Positions 19,342-28,884 of a DNA stretch of 64,000 nt are shown here, piece after piece. Source of the stretch: Sulfitobacter geojensis (GTDB lineage: Bacteria > Pseudomonadota > Alphaproteobacteria > Rhodobacterales > Rhodobacteraceae); contig NZ_JASE01000005.1 in assembly GCF_000622325.1 (NCBI RefSeq), forward strand, positions 2,604,001 to 2,668,000. Reading direction: 5' to 3'. The notes below the pieces were generated by a model, which did no database searches, was not told the origin of the DNA, and worked only from the letters and a program-made list of their open reading frames with translations. The first letter of the stretch is position 1. Each line of letters begins with the position of its first letter. A program made the position numbers and the translations under genes.

Positions 19342-19832
19342 CGGTAAGGCGCATCCATTTCAAGGTTACGGGCAATCTCGGCTTCCCAGCGGGCACCGTT
19401 GTCCAAAAGCTTGTCTTTGTCGTAATAAAGCTCTTCACGCGTCTCGGTGGAGAACTCGAAATTCGGCCCCTCGACAATCGCATCCACAGGACAGGCTTCC
19501 TGACAGAAACCACAGTAGATGCATTTGGTCATATCGATGTCATAGCGCGTGGTGCGGCGCGACCCGTCATCGCGCGGTTCCGCGTCGATGGTGATGGCCT
19601 GCGCGGGGCAAACCGCTTCGCACAGTTTACAGGCGATGCAGCGCTCTTCCCCGTTGGGATAACGACGCAACGCATGTTCGCCACGGAAACGGGGCGAAAG
19701 CGGCCCCTTTTCATGCGGGTAGTTCAGCGTGACCTTGGGCGCAAAGAAATAGCGCATGCCCAGCATGAAGCCTTTGACATAGTCGGTCAGCAGGAAATAT
19801 CCGGCCTTGCGGGAAAAATCGGTTTGACTCAT
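19338..19832 (-). CDS. nuoI: NADH-quinone oxidoreductase subunit I
   Basis: The 164-residue 2x[4Fe-4S] ferredoxin subunit, which carries clusters N6a and N6b between the peripheral arm and the quinone site. [12 protein letters not shown] gives Cys65/68/71/75 and [12 protein letters not shown] gives Cys104/107/110/114. The start at 19832 ([13 protein letters not shown]) is preferred over upstream in-frame codons that lie inside nuoH. It follows nuoH by 7 bases. Confidence 0.97.
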   Translation of the reverse strand: MSQTDFSRKAGYFLLTDYVKGFMLGMRYFFAPKVTLNYPHEKGPLSPRFRGEHALRRYPNGEERCIACKLCEAVCPAQAITIDAEPRDDGSRRTTRYDIDMTKCIYCGFCQEACPVDAIVEGPNFEFSTETREELYYDKDKLLDNGARWEAEIARNLEMDAPYR

Positions 19833-19839
19833 ATCACCC

Positions 19840-20874
19840 TCACATCGGCCAGCGGGCGTAGATGCCCCAGAACCATTCGAATTTCGCCGCAAAGGCCACA
19901 AACACCACCCAGAACAATGAGAATGGCAGGAAGACTTTCCAGCCCAGACGCATCAACTGGTCGTAGCGGTAGCGTGGCGTGATCGCCTTGACCATCGAGA
20001 AGACAAAGAACACGCCCAGCATCTTGATGAACATCCAGAAGAAGCCATCGGGCAGGAACGCCACCGGTGACAACCAACCGCCAAGGAACAGAAGCGACAC
20101 CAGCGCACACATCAGCACAACCGCGACCAGTTCACCGATCATGAACAACAGGAACGGGGTTGACGAGTATTCAACCTGATAGCCTGCAACCAGTTCGGAT
20201 TCAGCTTCCGGCAAATCGAACGGCGGGCGGTTTGTTTCGGCCAAGGCGCTGATAAAGAACAGGATCAGCATTGGGAAATGCGGCAGGAAGTACCAGTGCA
20301 ACAGACCGCCACCGCCCTCTTGCGCCGCAACAATCGCGCCAAAGTTCATCGAACCGGTGGAAATGATCACACCGATGATGATCAGGCCGATGGAGACCTC
20401 ATAGGAAATCATCTGCGCGGCAGAGCGCAGCGATCCAAGGAACGGGTATTTCGAGTTGGACGCCCAACCGCCCATGATCACCCCGTAAACTTCAAGCGAG
20501 GAAATCGCGAAGACATAAAGGATCGCCACGTTGATATCGGCCAAGATCCAGTTTTCGTTAAACGGGATTACCGCCCAAGCGATCATTGCCATGACGAATG
20601 AAATCATCGGGGCAAGGAAGAACACCGCGCGGTCTGCACCGGCAGGCACGACAACCTCTTTCACGATGTATTTCAGGAAATCCGCAAAGGATTGCAGCAA
20701 GCCGAAGACACCCACCACGTTGGGGCCACGGCGCATCATGACGGCAGCCCAGATCTTGCGGTCCGCATACATCAAAAACGCCAGCGCCAACAGCAAAGGC
20801 ACAACCAGCAAGAGCACCTGCCCCACCAGTAAAAGCCCCATGCCGAGGCCGGTTTGTGTAAAGAATTCAACCAT
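19840..20874 (-). CDS. nuoH: NADH-quinone oxidoreductase subunit H
   Basis: A 344-residue membrane subunit that forms most of the quinone chamber at the arm junction. [19 protein letters not shown] and [20 protein letters not shown] (with the conserved acidic residues) are signatures of the family. Eight or so membrane helices are apparent. The ATG is 6 bases after the stop of the 131-residue lipoprotein gene. Confidence 0.97.
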   Translation of the reverse strand: MVEFFTQTGLGMGLLLVGQVLLLVVPLLLALAFLMYADRKIWAAVMMRRGPNVVGVFGLLQSFADFLKYIVKEVVVPAGADRAVFFLAPMISFVMAMIAWAVIPFNENWILADINVAILYVFAISSLEVYGVIMGGWASNSKYPFLGSLRSAAQMISYEVSIGLIIIGVIISTGSMNFGAIVAAQEGGGGLLHWYFLPHFPMLILFFISALAETNRPPFDLPEAESELVAGYQVEYSSTPFLLFMIGELVAVVLMCALVSLLFLGGWLSPVAFLPDGFFWMFIKMLGVFFVFSMVKAITPRYRYDQLMRLGWKVFLPFSLFWVVFVAFAAKFEWFWGIYARWPM

Positions 20875-20880
20875 TGTGTC

Positions 20881-21276
20881 TCATACCCTCGGAATGCCTT
20901 TTTCGACGCAATGTGCAACGGTCACTTCGGCATCGATTGTCTTTATGCCACGTGGCAGGCTTGGCGAGATCGTATAAACAGCATCGCCCCGCCAAAGGCC
21001 AGCCTCTTGGGCCACATTTGTGCGCACATGTCTTGCGAATCCGTAACCACGAATAAGCGTATATTGCGCGGCCGCACATTCTGCGTAATCCGCGACGTCC
21101 TGACCACTTTGCGCTTTGGTCATGGCCACGTTGAACTGCACCAGATCGCCATCCAGCAATGCGGTTTCTACCCCTTTGTATTCAGGGATAAAATCCGACG
21201 CCAAAGGGGCCTGCGGTTCACACGCCCCCAGGGTCATTGCCGCACCGGTGAGGGCAAAGGCGACCACCGTTCTCAC
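20881..21276 (-). CDS. Lipoprotein of unknown function between nuoG and nuoH
   Basis: The real start is a GTG at 21276 that overlaps the nuoG stop (GTGA); a longer open frame extends upstream inside nuoG but has no signal peptide. The 131-residue product starts [19 protein letters not shown], a lipoprotein signal with lipobox LGAC (Cys19). The mature part has two further Cys and ends in [19 protein letters not shown] do not recognise a known family. Tight coupling to nuoG and nuoH suggests a conserved partner of complex I. It would be anchored on the periplasmic side, whereas NuoG is cytoplasmic. Confidence 0.75.
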   Translation of the reverse strand: MRTVVAFALTGAAMTLGACEPQAPLASDFIPEYKGVETALLDGDLVQFNVAMTKAQSGQDVADYAECAAAQYTLIRGYGFARHVRTNVAQEAGLWRGDAVYTISPSLPRGIKTIDAEVTVAHCVEKGIPRV

Positions 21277-23288
21277 TCGGCCGCCATTGGGGCCGCGGCG
21301 CGGGCGGCGGCATTCGCCGACAGTTCCGCCATCAGCTGGCTGGCCCGTGCAATCGGGTTGGAAAGATAGAAGTCCGCAATTGCCGGCACAAAGGGCGCGG
21401 AACCGACTGTGCCACGCGCCAGCGGCTGCCATTCGTTTTGCGCCACCTGATCGATGTCGCCCAGATGCGGCACGTCTTTGACCAATGCCTTGCGCAAAGC
21501 CGCAAGGGAATCAAACGGCAGGGTTGCGTCCAATTCTGCAGACAAGGCCCGCAGGATCGCCCAGTTTTCCTTGGCCTGACCGGGGGCAAAACTTGCGCGT
21601 GCCGCGAGTTGTGGGCGCCCTTCGGTATTCACAAACAGGCCGGCTTCTTCGGTATAGGCAGCACCGGGCAGGATGATATCCGCGCGATGGGCACCGCGAT
21701 CGCCGTGCGAGCCTTGGTAAATTACAAACGGACCCGCAGGAATGTCGCCTTCATCCGCGCCAAGGTTGTAAATCACGTCCGCGCCAAGCACATCCGCAAT
21801 CCCGTTTTCACTGGTCGCGCCAATGTCCATCGCGCCAACGCGGCCTGCTGCGGTGTGCAACACCATGAACGTGGACCGGGTCGATTCGGCCAACGCCATT
21901 GCTTCGGCAAGAATGGCCGCGCCGTCTTCGCGACACAGGGCCGCTTGTCCCACGATAATTACCGACGGCTTTTCAGCAACGTCGGAATGATCACGCGTCA
22001 TCAATTCCGTCATCATGGCCGGATCATCGCTGATGTGCATGGTGTCATAGGTCAGATCGACCTTTGGCCCGATGACCCCGATGCCGCAGCCTTTGGTCCA
22101 TGCCTTGCGGATGCGTGCGTTCAGCACCGGTGCTTCAACCGCAGGATTCGCGCCAATCAGCATGATTGCTTGCGCATCGTCCAGATCTTCAACCGTTGCC
22201 GTGCCGACATAGCCCGACCGATTACCGGCTGGCAGTTTCGCACCATCGGTGCGGCATTCAACAGAACCGCCCTGCCCTTCGATCAGCGTTTTCAACGCAT
22301 AGGCCGCCTCAACAGACGCCAGATCACCGACCAAGCCGGCAACTTTCTTGCCCTGCATCGCGGCTGCCGCTGCGGCCAATGCTTCGGGCCATTCGGCTTT
22401 GCGCAGCTTGCCGTTTTCGCGGATGTACGGTGTATCCAGACGCTGGCGGCGCAGACCATCCCAGACAAAACGTGTCTTGTCGGAAATCCATTCCTCGTTC
22501 ACGCCGTCATGGTTGCGCGGCAAAATTCGCATCACTTCGCGGCCCTTGGTGTCCACACGGATGTTGGACCCCAGCGCATCCATCACGTCGATAGATTCGG
22601 TCTTGGTCAGCTCCCATGGCCGCGCCGTAAAGGCGTAAGGCTTGGAGACCAACGCGCCAACGGGGCACAGGTCAATGATGTTGCCCTGCAAATTCGAATC
22701 AAGCGTTTCGCCCAGGTAGGACGTAATCTCGGCATCCTCGCCGCGGCCGGTCTGGCCCATCTTGTGGATTCCGGCCACTTCGGTGGTGAAACGGACGCAA
22801 CGGGTGCAGGAAATGCAGCGCGTCATGTGGGTTTCGACCAATGGACCCAGATCCAGATCTTCAGTCGCCCGCTTTGGTTCGCGGTAACGGCTGAAGTCGA
22901 CGCCGTAAGCCATCGCCTGATCCTGCAAATCACACTCGCCGCCCTGATCGCAGATCGGGCAATCCAGCGGGTGGTTGATCAGCAGGAATTCCATCACGCC
23001 TTCACGCGCCTTTTTCACCATAGGCGAATTGGTTTTCACAACCGGTGGCTGGCCTTCGGGACCGGGGCGCAGATCGCGCACCTGCATCGCGCAGCTTGCT
23101 GCAGGCTTTGGCGGGCCGCCAACAACTTCGACCAGACACATGCGGCAGTTGCCCGCAATCGACAGACGTTCATGGTAACAAAACCGCGGGATTTCGACCC
23201 CCGCCTGCTCACATGCCTGAATGAGCGTCATCGCCCCCTCAGTTTCAACTTCTTTACCGTCGATGATGATCTTGCGCAGGTCGCTCAT
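21273..23288 (-). CDS. nuoG: NADH-quinone oxidoreductase subunit G
   Basis: The 671-residue 75-kDa-type subunit. The [2Fe-2S] ligands Cys37/48/51/66 sit in [20 protein letters not shown] and beyond. Downstream, [17 protein letters not shown] and CISCTRC (158-164) bind clusters N5 and N4. The rest is a molybdopterin-oxidoreductase-like fold without molybdenum. The length is that of the mitochondrial and Rhodobacter type; E. coli NuoG is about 900 residues. It is 4 bases after the DUF5333-like gene. Confidence 0.97.
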   Translation of the reverse strand: MSDLRKIIIDGKEVETEGAMTLIQACEQAGVEIPRFCYHERLSIAGNCRMCLVEVVGGPPKPAASCAMQVRDLRPGPEGQPPVVKTNSPMVKKAREGVMEFLLINHPLDCPICDQGGECDLQDQAMAYGVDFSRYREPKRATEDLDLGPLVETHMTRCISCTRCVRFTTEVAGIHKMGQTGRGEDAEITSYLGETLDSNLQGNIIDLCPVGALVSKPYAFTARPWELTKTESIDVMDALGSNIRVDTKGREVMRILPRNHDGVNEEWISDKTRFVWDGLRRQRLDTPYIRENGKLRKAEWPEALAAAAAAMQGKKVAGLVGDLASVEAAYALKTLIEGQGGSVECRTDGAKLPAGNRSGYVGTATVEDLDDAQAIMLIGANPAVEAPVLNARIRKAWTKGCGIGVIGPKVDLTYDTMHISDDPAMMTELMTRDHSDVAEKPSVIIVGQAALCREDGAAILAEAMALAESTRSTFMVLHTAAGRVGAMDIGATSENGIADVLGADVIYNLGADEGDIPAGPFVIYQGSHGDRGAHRADIILPGAAYTEEAGLFVNTEGRPQLAARASFAPGQAKENWAILRALSAELDATLPFDSLAALRKALVKDVPHLGDIDQVAQNEWQPLARGTVGSAPFVPAIADFYLSNPIARASQLMAELSANAAARAAAPMAAE

Positions 23289-23292
23289 AGGT

Positions 23293-23694
23293 TCACTTTG
23301 CTCTTAGTAACGAACCGATACGGCTCGATTTTTGAATCTCTTGCAGTCCTAGCGCACAATAGCTTTGCGGGTCGGAAGTATCGACCCCCCGTGCGCGGAA
23401 AAATATAGCTGCTTTTGCCCGCAACCGGTCCTTTTCGACATCACTGTCCGTATAGGCGTCAATCTCGACCTGAGTATAGCCCATGTCGCGGGCTTTTTTC
23501 TCCAAATTGCGCACATATCCGATCGCTTTGAACATGCGTGCACTAATAACGGGACAATTTTTACGGATGCGGTCGGCAATCCCCAGATCAAACAGTGCAT
23601 TGTCGATGGCCGCCACGTCCCGCAAAGGGGGCTTGGCCAACGCAGGGGCCGCTGTCAGGCTCATGCTCAAAAATGCTGCAACCAGAATTCTCAT
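23293..23694 (-). CDS. DUF5333-like exported protein upstream of nuoG
   Basis: A 133-residue protein with a Sec signal ([20 protein letters not shown], cleavage after ALA). Its mature helical domain contains [20 protein letters not shown] and ends [13 protein letters not shown]. It has two cysteines that could form a disulfide in the periplasm. I recognise it as the family of unknown function usually called DUF5333, restricted to Rhodobacterales; that name is from memory. It is coupled to nuoG at 4 bases. A complex I role is inferred from position only. Confidence 0.8.
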   Translation of the reverse strand: MRILVAAFLSMSLTAAPALAKPPLRDVAAIDNALFDLGIADRIRKNCPVISARMFKAIGYVRNLEKKARDMGYTQVEIDAYTDSDVEKDRLRAKAAIFFRARGVDTSDPQSYCALGLQEIQKSSRIGSLLRAK

Positions 23695-23811
23695 CTATCG
23701 CTTCCTCATGTGGTTCGGGCGGATTTGCCCGTGTCCCACATAGGTTTTGGTCTGTTTGATATGCAATAACAGGCCCTGTGCCCGTCATCCGCGCCGCCCT
23801 TATCACCCATT

Positions 23812-24144
23812 TCAAAGCTGAGGGCAAACCCCCTGAAAGACCAGCGTATTATCGGTAATCTGCAACTGTTCAGGCGGAGTATCTGGCCCGACAGACCACG
23901 CAATTTTGGAATTTCCGTAATTTTCAACACAATAGGCCGTTCCCGCATGCAGACCTGCCGCGCGCGCGCCGTCAAGCGAACGCGCCACATCGCGGATGCG
24001 CACAGTAAAGACGTCCCGCTGCCCGTCGACTTTCGCCACTTTCACGCGGAAATATTGACCGTCAAAGGCAATGCGGTTCTTGCTATCGGTACAACCCGCC
24101 ACAAGCCCCAGCATCAGGGCAATGGTTAAACAACGCATTTTCAT
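23812..24144 (-). CDS. Small lipoprotein in the nuoF-nuoG interval
   Basis: A 110-residue protein with a lipoprotein signal (MKMRCLTIALMLGLVAGC, lipobox Cys18; MRCL two codons later is an alternative start). The mature domain is beta-rich (FDGQYFRVKVAKV, FTVRIRDVARSLDGARAAG) and has two C-terminal Cys. It lies 14 bases after the methyltransferase gene. No family was recognised. Confidence 0.7.
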   Translation of the reverse strand: MKMRCLTIALMLGLVAGCTDSKNRIAFDGQYFRVKVAKVDGQRDVFTVRIRDVARSLDGARAAGLHAGTAYCVENYGNSKIAWSVGPDTPPEQLQITDNTLVFQGVCPQL

Positions 24145-24158
24145 ATCTACGCCCTTCT

Positions 24159-24872
24159 TTAATTCTGAACTCTGGAATGGGTTGGCCGCTGCACCGCCGC
24201 CTTGTCGATTACCACAATCGAATCGTGAATGTGGAGACCGCTGAATTCCTTTGCCAACTCCGGCACCGCGAGTTTCTTTTTGCTGTGATACCAGTTGTGC
24301 ATATCGTCAATCATATGGCGCACGGTGTTAAAGAAATTCGTCGGCGCATCATGCCCTCCCCCGAAACGGGGATAATAAGAGGTGTGCAGATCTTCGATCA
24401 TATAGGTGCCACCCTCTGTCAGCAGCGGGAATAACACCCGCAGCGATGTTTCGATATGCGGCATGCGGTGGCTGCCATCATCCAGCACCACGTCGACGCC
24501 GCCCATTTCCTTGACAACCTCGGCCAGAAAATCGGGATCGTCCTGCGATCCGATCCGTACCATGCCCGACTGACCGTCGTACTGCGCACAGTCCGGATTA
24601 ATATCGATCCCACAAAGCACCGCGTCTTTGCCCAGATAGCGCCGCCACATCTGCAACGATCCGCCATTGTTCACCCCGATCTCAAGGAACTTTACCGGCG
24701 TGCCGCGATACTGGCTGAAATACCTGTCATAAAGCGGCAAATAATGGTGCCACTTGTGGACCTTTACCCCTTCGTTTCCCGCATAGATGTCCAGCAAGTC
24801 CCCGTCAAAACCATAGCGTTCGCGAATATCAGCGGCGACGTCACCGTCTTCTGGAAATCGGAACTTTTTCAT
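24159..24872 (-). CDS. Class I SAM-dependent methyltransferase (MycE/CmcI-like)
   Basis: The 237-residue protein has the SAM-binding motif PVKFLEIGVNNGGSLQMW (about 60-77), GIDINPDC as the acidic loop, VDVVLDDGSHRMPHIETSLR and GGTYMIEDLHTSYY. These resemble the metal-dependent O-methyltransferases of the macrolide/rhamnosyl type (MycE, CmcI). The substrate is unknown. Its location inside the complex I operon is unexpected for such an enzyme. A 136-base gap separates it from the 79-residue gene upstream, so a promoter may lie there. Confidence 0.78.
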   Translation of the reverse strand: MKKFRFPEDGDVAADIRERYGFDGDLLDIYAGNEGVKVHKWHHYLPLYDRYFSQYRGTPVKFLEIGVNNGGSLQMWRRYLGKDAVLCGIDINPDCAQYDGQSGMVRIGSQDDPDFLAEVVKEMGGVDVVLDDGSHRMPHIETSLRVLFPLLTEGGTYMIEDLHTSYYPRFGGGHDAPTNFFNTVRHMIDDMHNWYHSKKKLAVPELAKEFSGLHIHDSIVVIDKAAVQRPTHSRVQN

Positions 24873-25008
24873 GGGCGGGTCTCCTGCTCTGTCCTATGGG
24901 GTTTTCCCCTTATGACCCCCATATTTGCTATATTCGCGGCTCAGGCAACCTTTGTATCGCGACAGCCGTGGGTCTGGTGCATTGTCGCCTCAGGCAGATA
25001 CAAGGTGT
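24873..25008 (-). other. Intergenic gap inside the nuo operon (possible internal promoter)
   Basis: This is the longest gap in the operon. It holds AT-rich blocks, a short GGGGTTTTCCCC palindrome (24898-24909) and two similar TGCCTGAG-containing segments. No convincing -35/-10 pair was found. Confidence 0.3.
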
Positions 25009-25248
25009 TTATCGTCTTTTCCTATCTCGCAGCGGGGCCACGCCATCCAGCGCCTTGCGCAAAAACGCCAGCCCCAGATTGCCACCGATAAAGACCAATC
25101 CAACCACCGCCAGATAGACCCACGCCGGCACAATCCCATAGGTGATCGCCCGATGCGTCGCCCAGATCGGCAACCCGAAGACCACAAATGTCGCAATCGC
25201 CGCCAACAGGCTCAGCAATCCGTCCCAGATGTTTTTGAAAAATCCCAT
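25009..25248 (-). CDS. 79-residue two-helix membrane protein
   Basis: MGFFKNIWDGLLSLLAAIAT opens the protein. Two hydrophobic segments (about 10-30 and 40-62) are joined by an ATHRAITYG loop, and the tail is basic (DGVAPLRDRKRR), which by the positive-inside rule would place the C-terminus in the cytoplasm. No family recognised. It starts 4 bases after the DUF3291 gene and is in the same tight block as MAPEG and DUF3291. Confidence 0.7.
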   Translation of the reverse strand: MGFFKNIWDGLLSLLAAIATFVVFGLPIWATHRAITYGIVPAWVYLAVVGLVFIGGNLGLAFLRKALDGVAPLRDRKRR

Positions 25249-25252
25249 ATCC

Positions 25253-25744
25253 CTATTCGCAGGCCTTGGTTTTCCAAAGCTGCCCCTCTTTCACCGCGTC
25301 CCACCCGAAAGCCTGAACGCTTGTCCCGTGTTTTTCCAAATGCCGGAACCGGGCCATCGCCTCCCCCATCGTGGGACGATGCCCGACAGGCACCCACCAC
25401 ATGGCAAAGCGCAACACCGCGCCCATATCGTACCATTCCGCTTTGCGATCGTAGAACTTCTTATGCACTGTGTTCCAGACAAAGTGCTCAAGACTGGCGA
25501 CATCCTCCCAGACACTCAGCGTGCTGGCCATGCGCGGGTTGGCCCCCATATTGCCCTGATCGCTGGTCTGTTCGAATGCCATCTCGTCCGGGTCCATCAT
25601 CCAGACAAAACCTTTTGAGCGTTTCGCCGCCCCGTTCACCAGATCCAGCCCGTTCACAAAATCCTGCACCCGTGGATCATCCCAGTCATATTTCAGGATG
25701 CCAAGGTTAAGTTCAGCCAGATGGTGGCCTGCGGGCTGTTGCAT
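25253..25744 (-). CDS. DUF3291 domain protein
   Basis: A 163-residue protein of the dimeric alpha+beta barrel type. HHLAELNLGILKYDWDDPRV, GFVWMMDP, SVWEDVASLEHFVWNTVHKK and WWVPVGHRPTMGEAMARFRH are typical of DUF3291, whose members resemble heme-degrading or monooxygenase-like small proteins. No function is established. The gene lies 4 bases after MAPEG and 4 before the 79-residue gene. Confidence 0.85.
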   Translation of the reverse strand: MQQPAGHHLAELNLGILKYDWDDPRVQDFVNGLDLVNGAAKRSKGFVWMMDPDEMAFEQTSDQGNMGANPRMASTLSVWEDVASLEHFVWNTVHKKFYDRKAEWYDMGAVLRFAMWWVPVGHRPTMGEAMARFRHLEKHGTSVQAFGWDAVKEGQLWKTKACE

Positions 25745-25748
25745 CGGA

Positions 25749-26159
25749 TCAGAAAATTGCGCCCCACGCCGCCATCAACGCCATGATAAACACGCAGAAC
25801 ATGCCAATTGCCCAAGCAATCGAGCGTATTGGCTGGTTTTCGGTTTTGATATGCACAACAGCCATCACAATGCGCGACACGATAAAGATCGAGGCGAGAA
25901 GGTTCATCCAAAATGGCGCGGCCCCCGCCAGAATGCCAGCCACGGTAGCCGCGATAAAAGGCCCGTTCATTTCGATCGCATTGGCGAAGGCACGCCCCCG
26001 CCGGTAGACCACATCGGAATAATCTCGCTTGGGCTGACCACAAGCACACCGGTTTTCCGCCGTGCGCCCCCGCGTCGACACTGCACCGAGTACGAGACAG
26101 ATCACCGACCAAAGGGCAAGAGATGCGATGGCGTGGCTGTAGGCGTCAAAATATTCCAT
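25749..26159 (-). CDS. MAPEG family membrane protein
   Basis: A 136-residue integral membrane protein with four hydrophobic helices. The loop YSDVVYRRGRAFANAIEMNG and the Arg/Asn-rich segment match the MAPEG superfamily (membrane-associated eicosanoid/glutathione metabolism proteins; bacterial members mostly uncharacterised). Its ATG shares one base with the nuoF stop (TAATG), so it is translationally coupled to nuoF. Confidence 0.85.
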   Translation of the reverse strand: MEYFDAYSHAIASLALWSVICLVLGAVSTRGRTAENRCACGQPKRDYSDVVYRRGRAFANAIEMNGPFIAATVAGILAGAAPFWMNLLASIFIVSRIVMAVVHIKTENQPIRSIAWAIGMFCVFIMALMAAWGAIF

Positions 26160-27454
26160 TATTCAGCCGCCACGGCAGAAACACGGCCCGTCCGCTTGTG
26201 CTTGATCCGGTCCTCGATCTCGTCACGGAAGTGACGGATCAACCCTTGGATCGGCCAAGCCGCCGCGTCACCCAGCGCGCAGATTGTATGCCCCTCGACC
26301 TGTTTGGTCACATCCAGCAGCATGTCGATCTCTTCGGGCTGCGCATCGCCTGTCACCAGACGGTCCATGACCCGCATCATCCAACCTGTGCCTTCACGGC
26401 AAGGCGTACACTGGCCGCAGGACTCGTGCTTGTAGAACTTCGCCAGACGCCAGATCGCTTTGATCACATCCGTCGAATTGTCCATCACGATCACCGCCGC
26501 CGTGCCCAGACCCGACCGCTGCTCGCGCAGATAATCGAAATCCATGATCGCGTCTTTCATGTCCTTGCCGGGGATCATCGGCACGGATGACCCACCGGGG
26601 ATCACCGCCTTGAGATTATCCCATCCGCCCCGGATACCGCCGCAATGTGTTTCGATCAGCTCTTCAAAGGTAATCGACATCGCTTCTTCGACCACACAAG
26701 GGTTGTTGACGTGACCGCTGATCGCAAACAGCTTCGTGCCTGCGTTGTTTGGACGACCAAAGCCTGCGAACCACTCCGGCCCACGGCGCAGGATCGTTGG
26801 CACAACAGCAATCGATTCAACGTTGTTCACTGTTGTCGGACAGCCATAAAGACCCGCGCCCGCAGGGAACGGCGGCTTCATACGTGGCATGCCCTTTTTG
26901 CCCTCAAGGCTTTCAAGCAGCGCTGTTTCCTCACCACAGATATAGGCACCGGCACCATGCGCCAGATAAATATCGAAATCCCAACCGGATTTGCAGGCGT
27001 TCTTGCCCACGAGACCCGCGTCATAGGCTTCGTCAATCGCCGCCTGCAACGCCTCGCGTTCGCGGATGTATTCGCCACGGATGTAGATATAGCAGGCATG
27101 CGCGTTCATCGCGAAAGACGCGATCAAGCAACCCTCGATCAGCGTATGCGGATCGTGGCGCATGATCTCGCGGTCTTTACATGTGCCTGGTTCGGATTCA
27201 TCCGCGTTGATGACCAGATAGGACGGGCGACCATCGCTTTCCTTGGGCATGAAGGACCATTTCAGACCAGTCGGGAAACCCGCACCGCCCCGCCCGCGCA
27301 GACCCGATGCTTTCATCTGGTCCACGATCCACGGCGCGCCCTTTTTGATGATGTCCGCCGTACCATCCCAATGGCCACGCTGCTGCGCGCCCTTCAGCGT
27401 GCGGTCATGCATGCCGTAGATGTTGGTAAAAATGCGGTCCTGATCTGCAAGCAT
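26159..27454 (-). CDS. nuoF: NADH-quinone oxidoreductase subunit F
   Basis: The 431-residue NADH- and FMN-binding subunit with cluster N3. [10 protein letters not shown] (54-63) binds [23 protein letters not shown] lies at the FMN site, and [14 protein letters not shown] (345-358) with Cys392 binds the [4Fe-4S] cluster. The gene is separated from the upstream DUF5337-like gene by a 67-base spacer containing two small hairpins. Confidence 0.98.
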   Translation of the reverse strand: MLADQDRIFTNIYGMHDRTLKGAQQRGHWDGTADIIKKGAPWIVDQMKASGLRGRGGAGFPTGLKWSFMPKESDGRPSYLVINADESEPGTCKDREIMRHDPHTLIEGCLIASFAMNAHACYIYIRGEYIREREALQAAIDEAYDAGLVGKNACKSGWDFDIYLAHGAGAYICGEETALLESLEGKKGMPRMKPPFPAGAGLYGCPTTVNNVESIAVVPTILRRGPEWFAGFGRPNNAGTKLFAISGHVNNPCVVEEAMSITFEELIETHCGGIRGGWDNLKAVIPGGSSVPMIPGKDMKDAIMDFDYLREQRSGLGTAAVIVMDNSTDVIKAIWRLAKFYKHESCGQCTPCREGTGWMMRVMDRLVTGDAQPEEIDMLLDVTKQVEGHTICALGDAAAWPIQGLIRHFRDEIEDRIKHKRTGRVSAVAAE

Positions 27455-27477
27455 TGCTCTGCCCTACTCTTCCATTT

Positions 27478-27521
27478 CAGCCCTTGAAGGCTGGTTAATC
27501 TCTTACGCCACCTGAAGGTGG
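27478..27521 (-). repeat. Two tandem intercistronic hairpins upstream of nuoF
   Basis: CAGCCCTTGAAGGCTG (27478-27493) and CCACCTGAAGGTGG (27508-27521) each fold into a 5-6 bp stem with a loop containing TTCA on the minus strand. Both are preceded there by TAACCA, so they look like copies of one element. Positions in the mRNA between two genes suggest a processing or stability signal for nuoF. Confidence 0.45.
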
Positions 27522-27749
27522 TTAGTCTTGTTTGTCGGCCTGCCGCGCCTGCCACATCTGCCAGATCAATACCATTGACCAGAACAATGCAGCCAGCGCC
27601 GCGAAATCTATCAGCAGCGCATACCGGCCCGGTAACCCCAACTGAGGGCCGGCAAGGTTTGCGGTCAGCCAAAGCACCATTGTAATTGCAATGACCAGAC
27701 CGACGGTCTGGCCCTTCTTTGCAAGTGCTTTGTCGTTTTGCTCACCCAT
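27522..27749 (-). CDS. DUF5337-like small membrane protein
   Basis: A 75-residue protein with two hydrophobic segments (TVGLVIAITMVLWLTANL and ALLIDFAALAALFWSMVLIW) and short polar ends. I recognise it as the Rhodobacterales-specific family usually called DUF5337 (from memory). The ATG at 27749 (MGEQNDKALAKKG) is used; a GTG at 27758 is also in frame, and neither has a clear ribosome site. It lies between the HhH-protein gene and nuoF. Confidence 0.75.
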   Translation of the reverse strand: MGEQNDKALAKKGQTVGLVIAITMVLWLTANLAGPQLGLPGRYALLIDFAALAALFWSMVLIWQMWQARQADKQD

Positions 27750-27761
27750 GCGCGGCACCGC

Positions 27762-28850
27762 TTATTTCTTGCGTTTGCGGGAGAATTCGGTCTCGCCGCC
27801 TTTGGCCAAAATCTTGGCCTGTGACATCCAGTCGTCCCGTTCGATCCGGCCCTTGAAACGCAGACGGGCATCCACCCATGCGACTTCTTTCTTGCGCCAG
27901 CCCGCTACCTGATCAAAGCGGTAAATCCCCAAGTCATTCAGCGTTTGCTCAAGCTTGGGCCCCACGCCGCTGATCAGTTTCAGATCGTCGCTGCCCTCTG
28001 CCGGTGCCGCATCATAGACCAACGGCTTGCCATCCGCCGCCACAGGGGCCCGTTTCGGGGCCGCTTTGACGGGTGCTTTCACCGCGCCTTTTGCTGGAGC
28101 CTTGGTTGATGCGGCCTTGGCGGGCGCTTTCGGGTCACCCTTCGCGGGGGCCTTGGCCGTGGCCTTGGCTTTCGCCGGAGTCTTTGCTGCGGCTGGCGTT
28201 GCAGCGGCTTTCTTCGCGGTCGGCTTCTTTGCCGCTTTAGTCGCGGGCGCATCAGCCTTGGTGGTCTTTGGCTCAGCCGGCTTTTTCGCCGTCGTCTTGG
28301 GTGTCGTCTTCTTGGTTGCCGTTTTCTTAACCACCGGCGTTTCTTCGGCGGCTGGTGCTTCGTATTTCCACGTGCCCTTGCGCGATGCCAGCTCGGCCTC
28401 TCCGGCCAGCGGCGTTGACGGCTTGATCTCTGCCGACATCAAAGGCGCGGCCGCCATGTTGGACGCCGGTGCGCTTGCCGTGACGGGATCCGTGCTTACG
28501 ACGCCCGCAGGTGCCACCGCTGGTGCTGTGTTTTCAGACGAGGTCGTCCGTGCATCTGCACTTGTCGTCGCGGCGCTGGCAGGCGCGGCAGCAGTTGAAC
28601 CCGCACCAGTAGCCCCATGATGCGACGTACCCGCATCCGAATTGCCGGCACCTGCCGCCTGATCCCCGGTGCAAATGTAGCGTGGCAGGAAATATGCCAG
28701 AAGCAGGCCGCCGATGAGCCCCAGAACAAACGACAAAAAGCCGCCCAAGCCGATCAATTTGTACAGTAGAAGCATCAGTACGAGGCCAGCAATGGCCGCG
28801 ATAATCCAACACATCGTTTTACATTCAGAACGTTTTTGTGTCTGTGTCAT
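27762..28850 (-). CDS. Membrane-anchored HhH-domain protein with histone H1-like linker, paralogous to the NuoE tail
   Basis: A 362-residue protein (an alternative ATG at 28814 would begin MCWIIAAIAG). It has one or two membrane segments (about 13-55), then a long Ala/Lys/Pro/Thr-rich linker (about 165-285) resembling histone H1 or AlgP tails. A helix-hairpin-helix domain closes it (287-362: DDLKLISGVGPKLEQTLNDL and on). The same domain, with the same AEVAW-like and FKGR steps, forms the C-terminus of NuoE encoded next door. HhH domains usually bind nucleic acid, but their role on a complex I partner is unknown. Confidence 0.75.
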   Translation of the reverse strand: MTQTQKRSECKTMCWIIAAIAGLVLMLLLYKLIGLGGFLSFVLGLIGGLLLAYFLPRYICTGDQAAGAGNSDAGTSHHGATGAGSTAAAPASAATTSADARTTSSENTAPAVAPAGVVSTDPVTASAPASNMAAAPLMSAEIKPSTPLAGEAELASRKGTWKYEAPAAEETPVVKKTATKKTTPKTTAKKPAEPKTTKADAPATKAAKKPTAKKAAATPAAAKTPAKAKATAKAPAKGDPKAPAKAASTKAPAKGAVKAPVKAAPKRAPVAADGKPLVYDAAPAEGSDDLKLISGVGPKLEQTLNDLGIYRFDQVAGWRKKEVAWVDARLRFKGRIERDDWMSQAKILAKGGETEFSRKRKK

Positions 28851-28884
28851 CGTCTTTTACATCCCCTATGGTGACGGCGTGATC

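Noticed and set aside
21438..23408. 656-codon open frame on the plus strand opposite nuoG
   Set aside because: It lies antisense to a fully recognisable nuoG, its product has no family-like motifs, and such long shadow frames are common in GC-rich DNA with strong codon bias.
28027..28620. 197-codon Ala/Val-rich plus-strand frame
   Set aside because: Complement of the Ala/Lys/Pro-rich linker of the HhH protein; composition explains the open frame.
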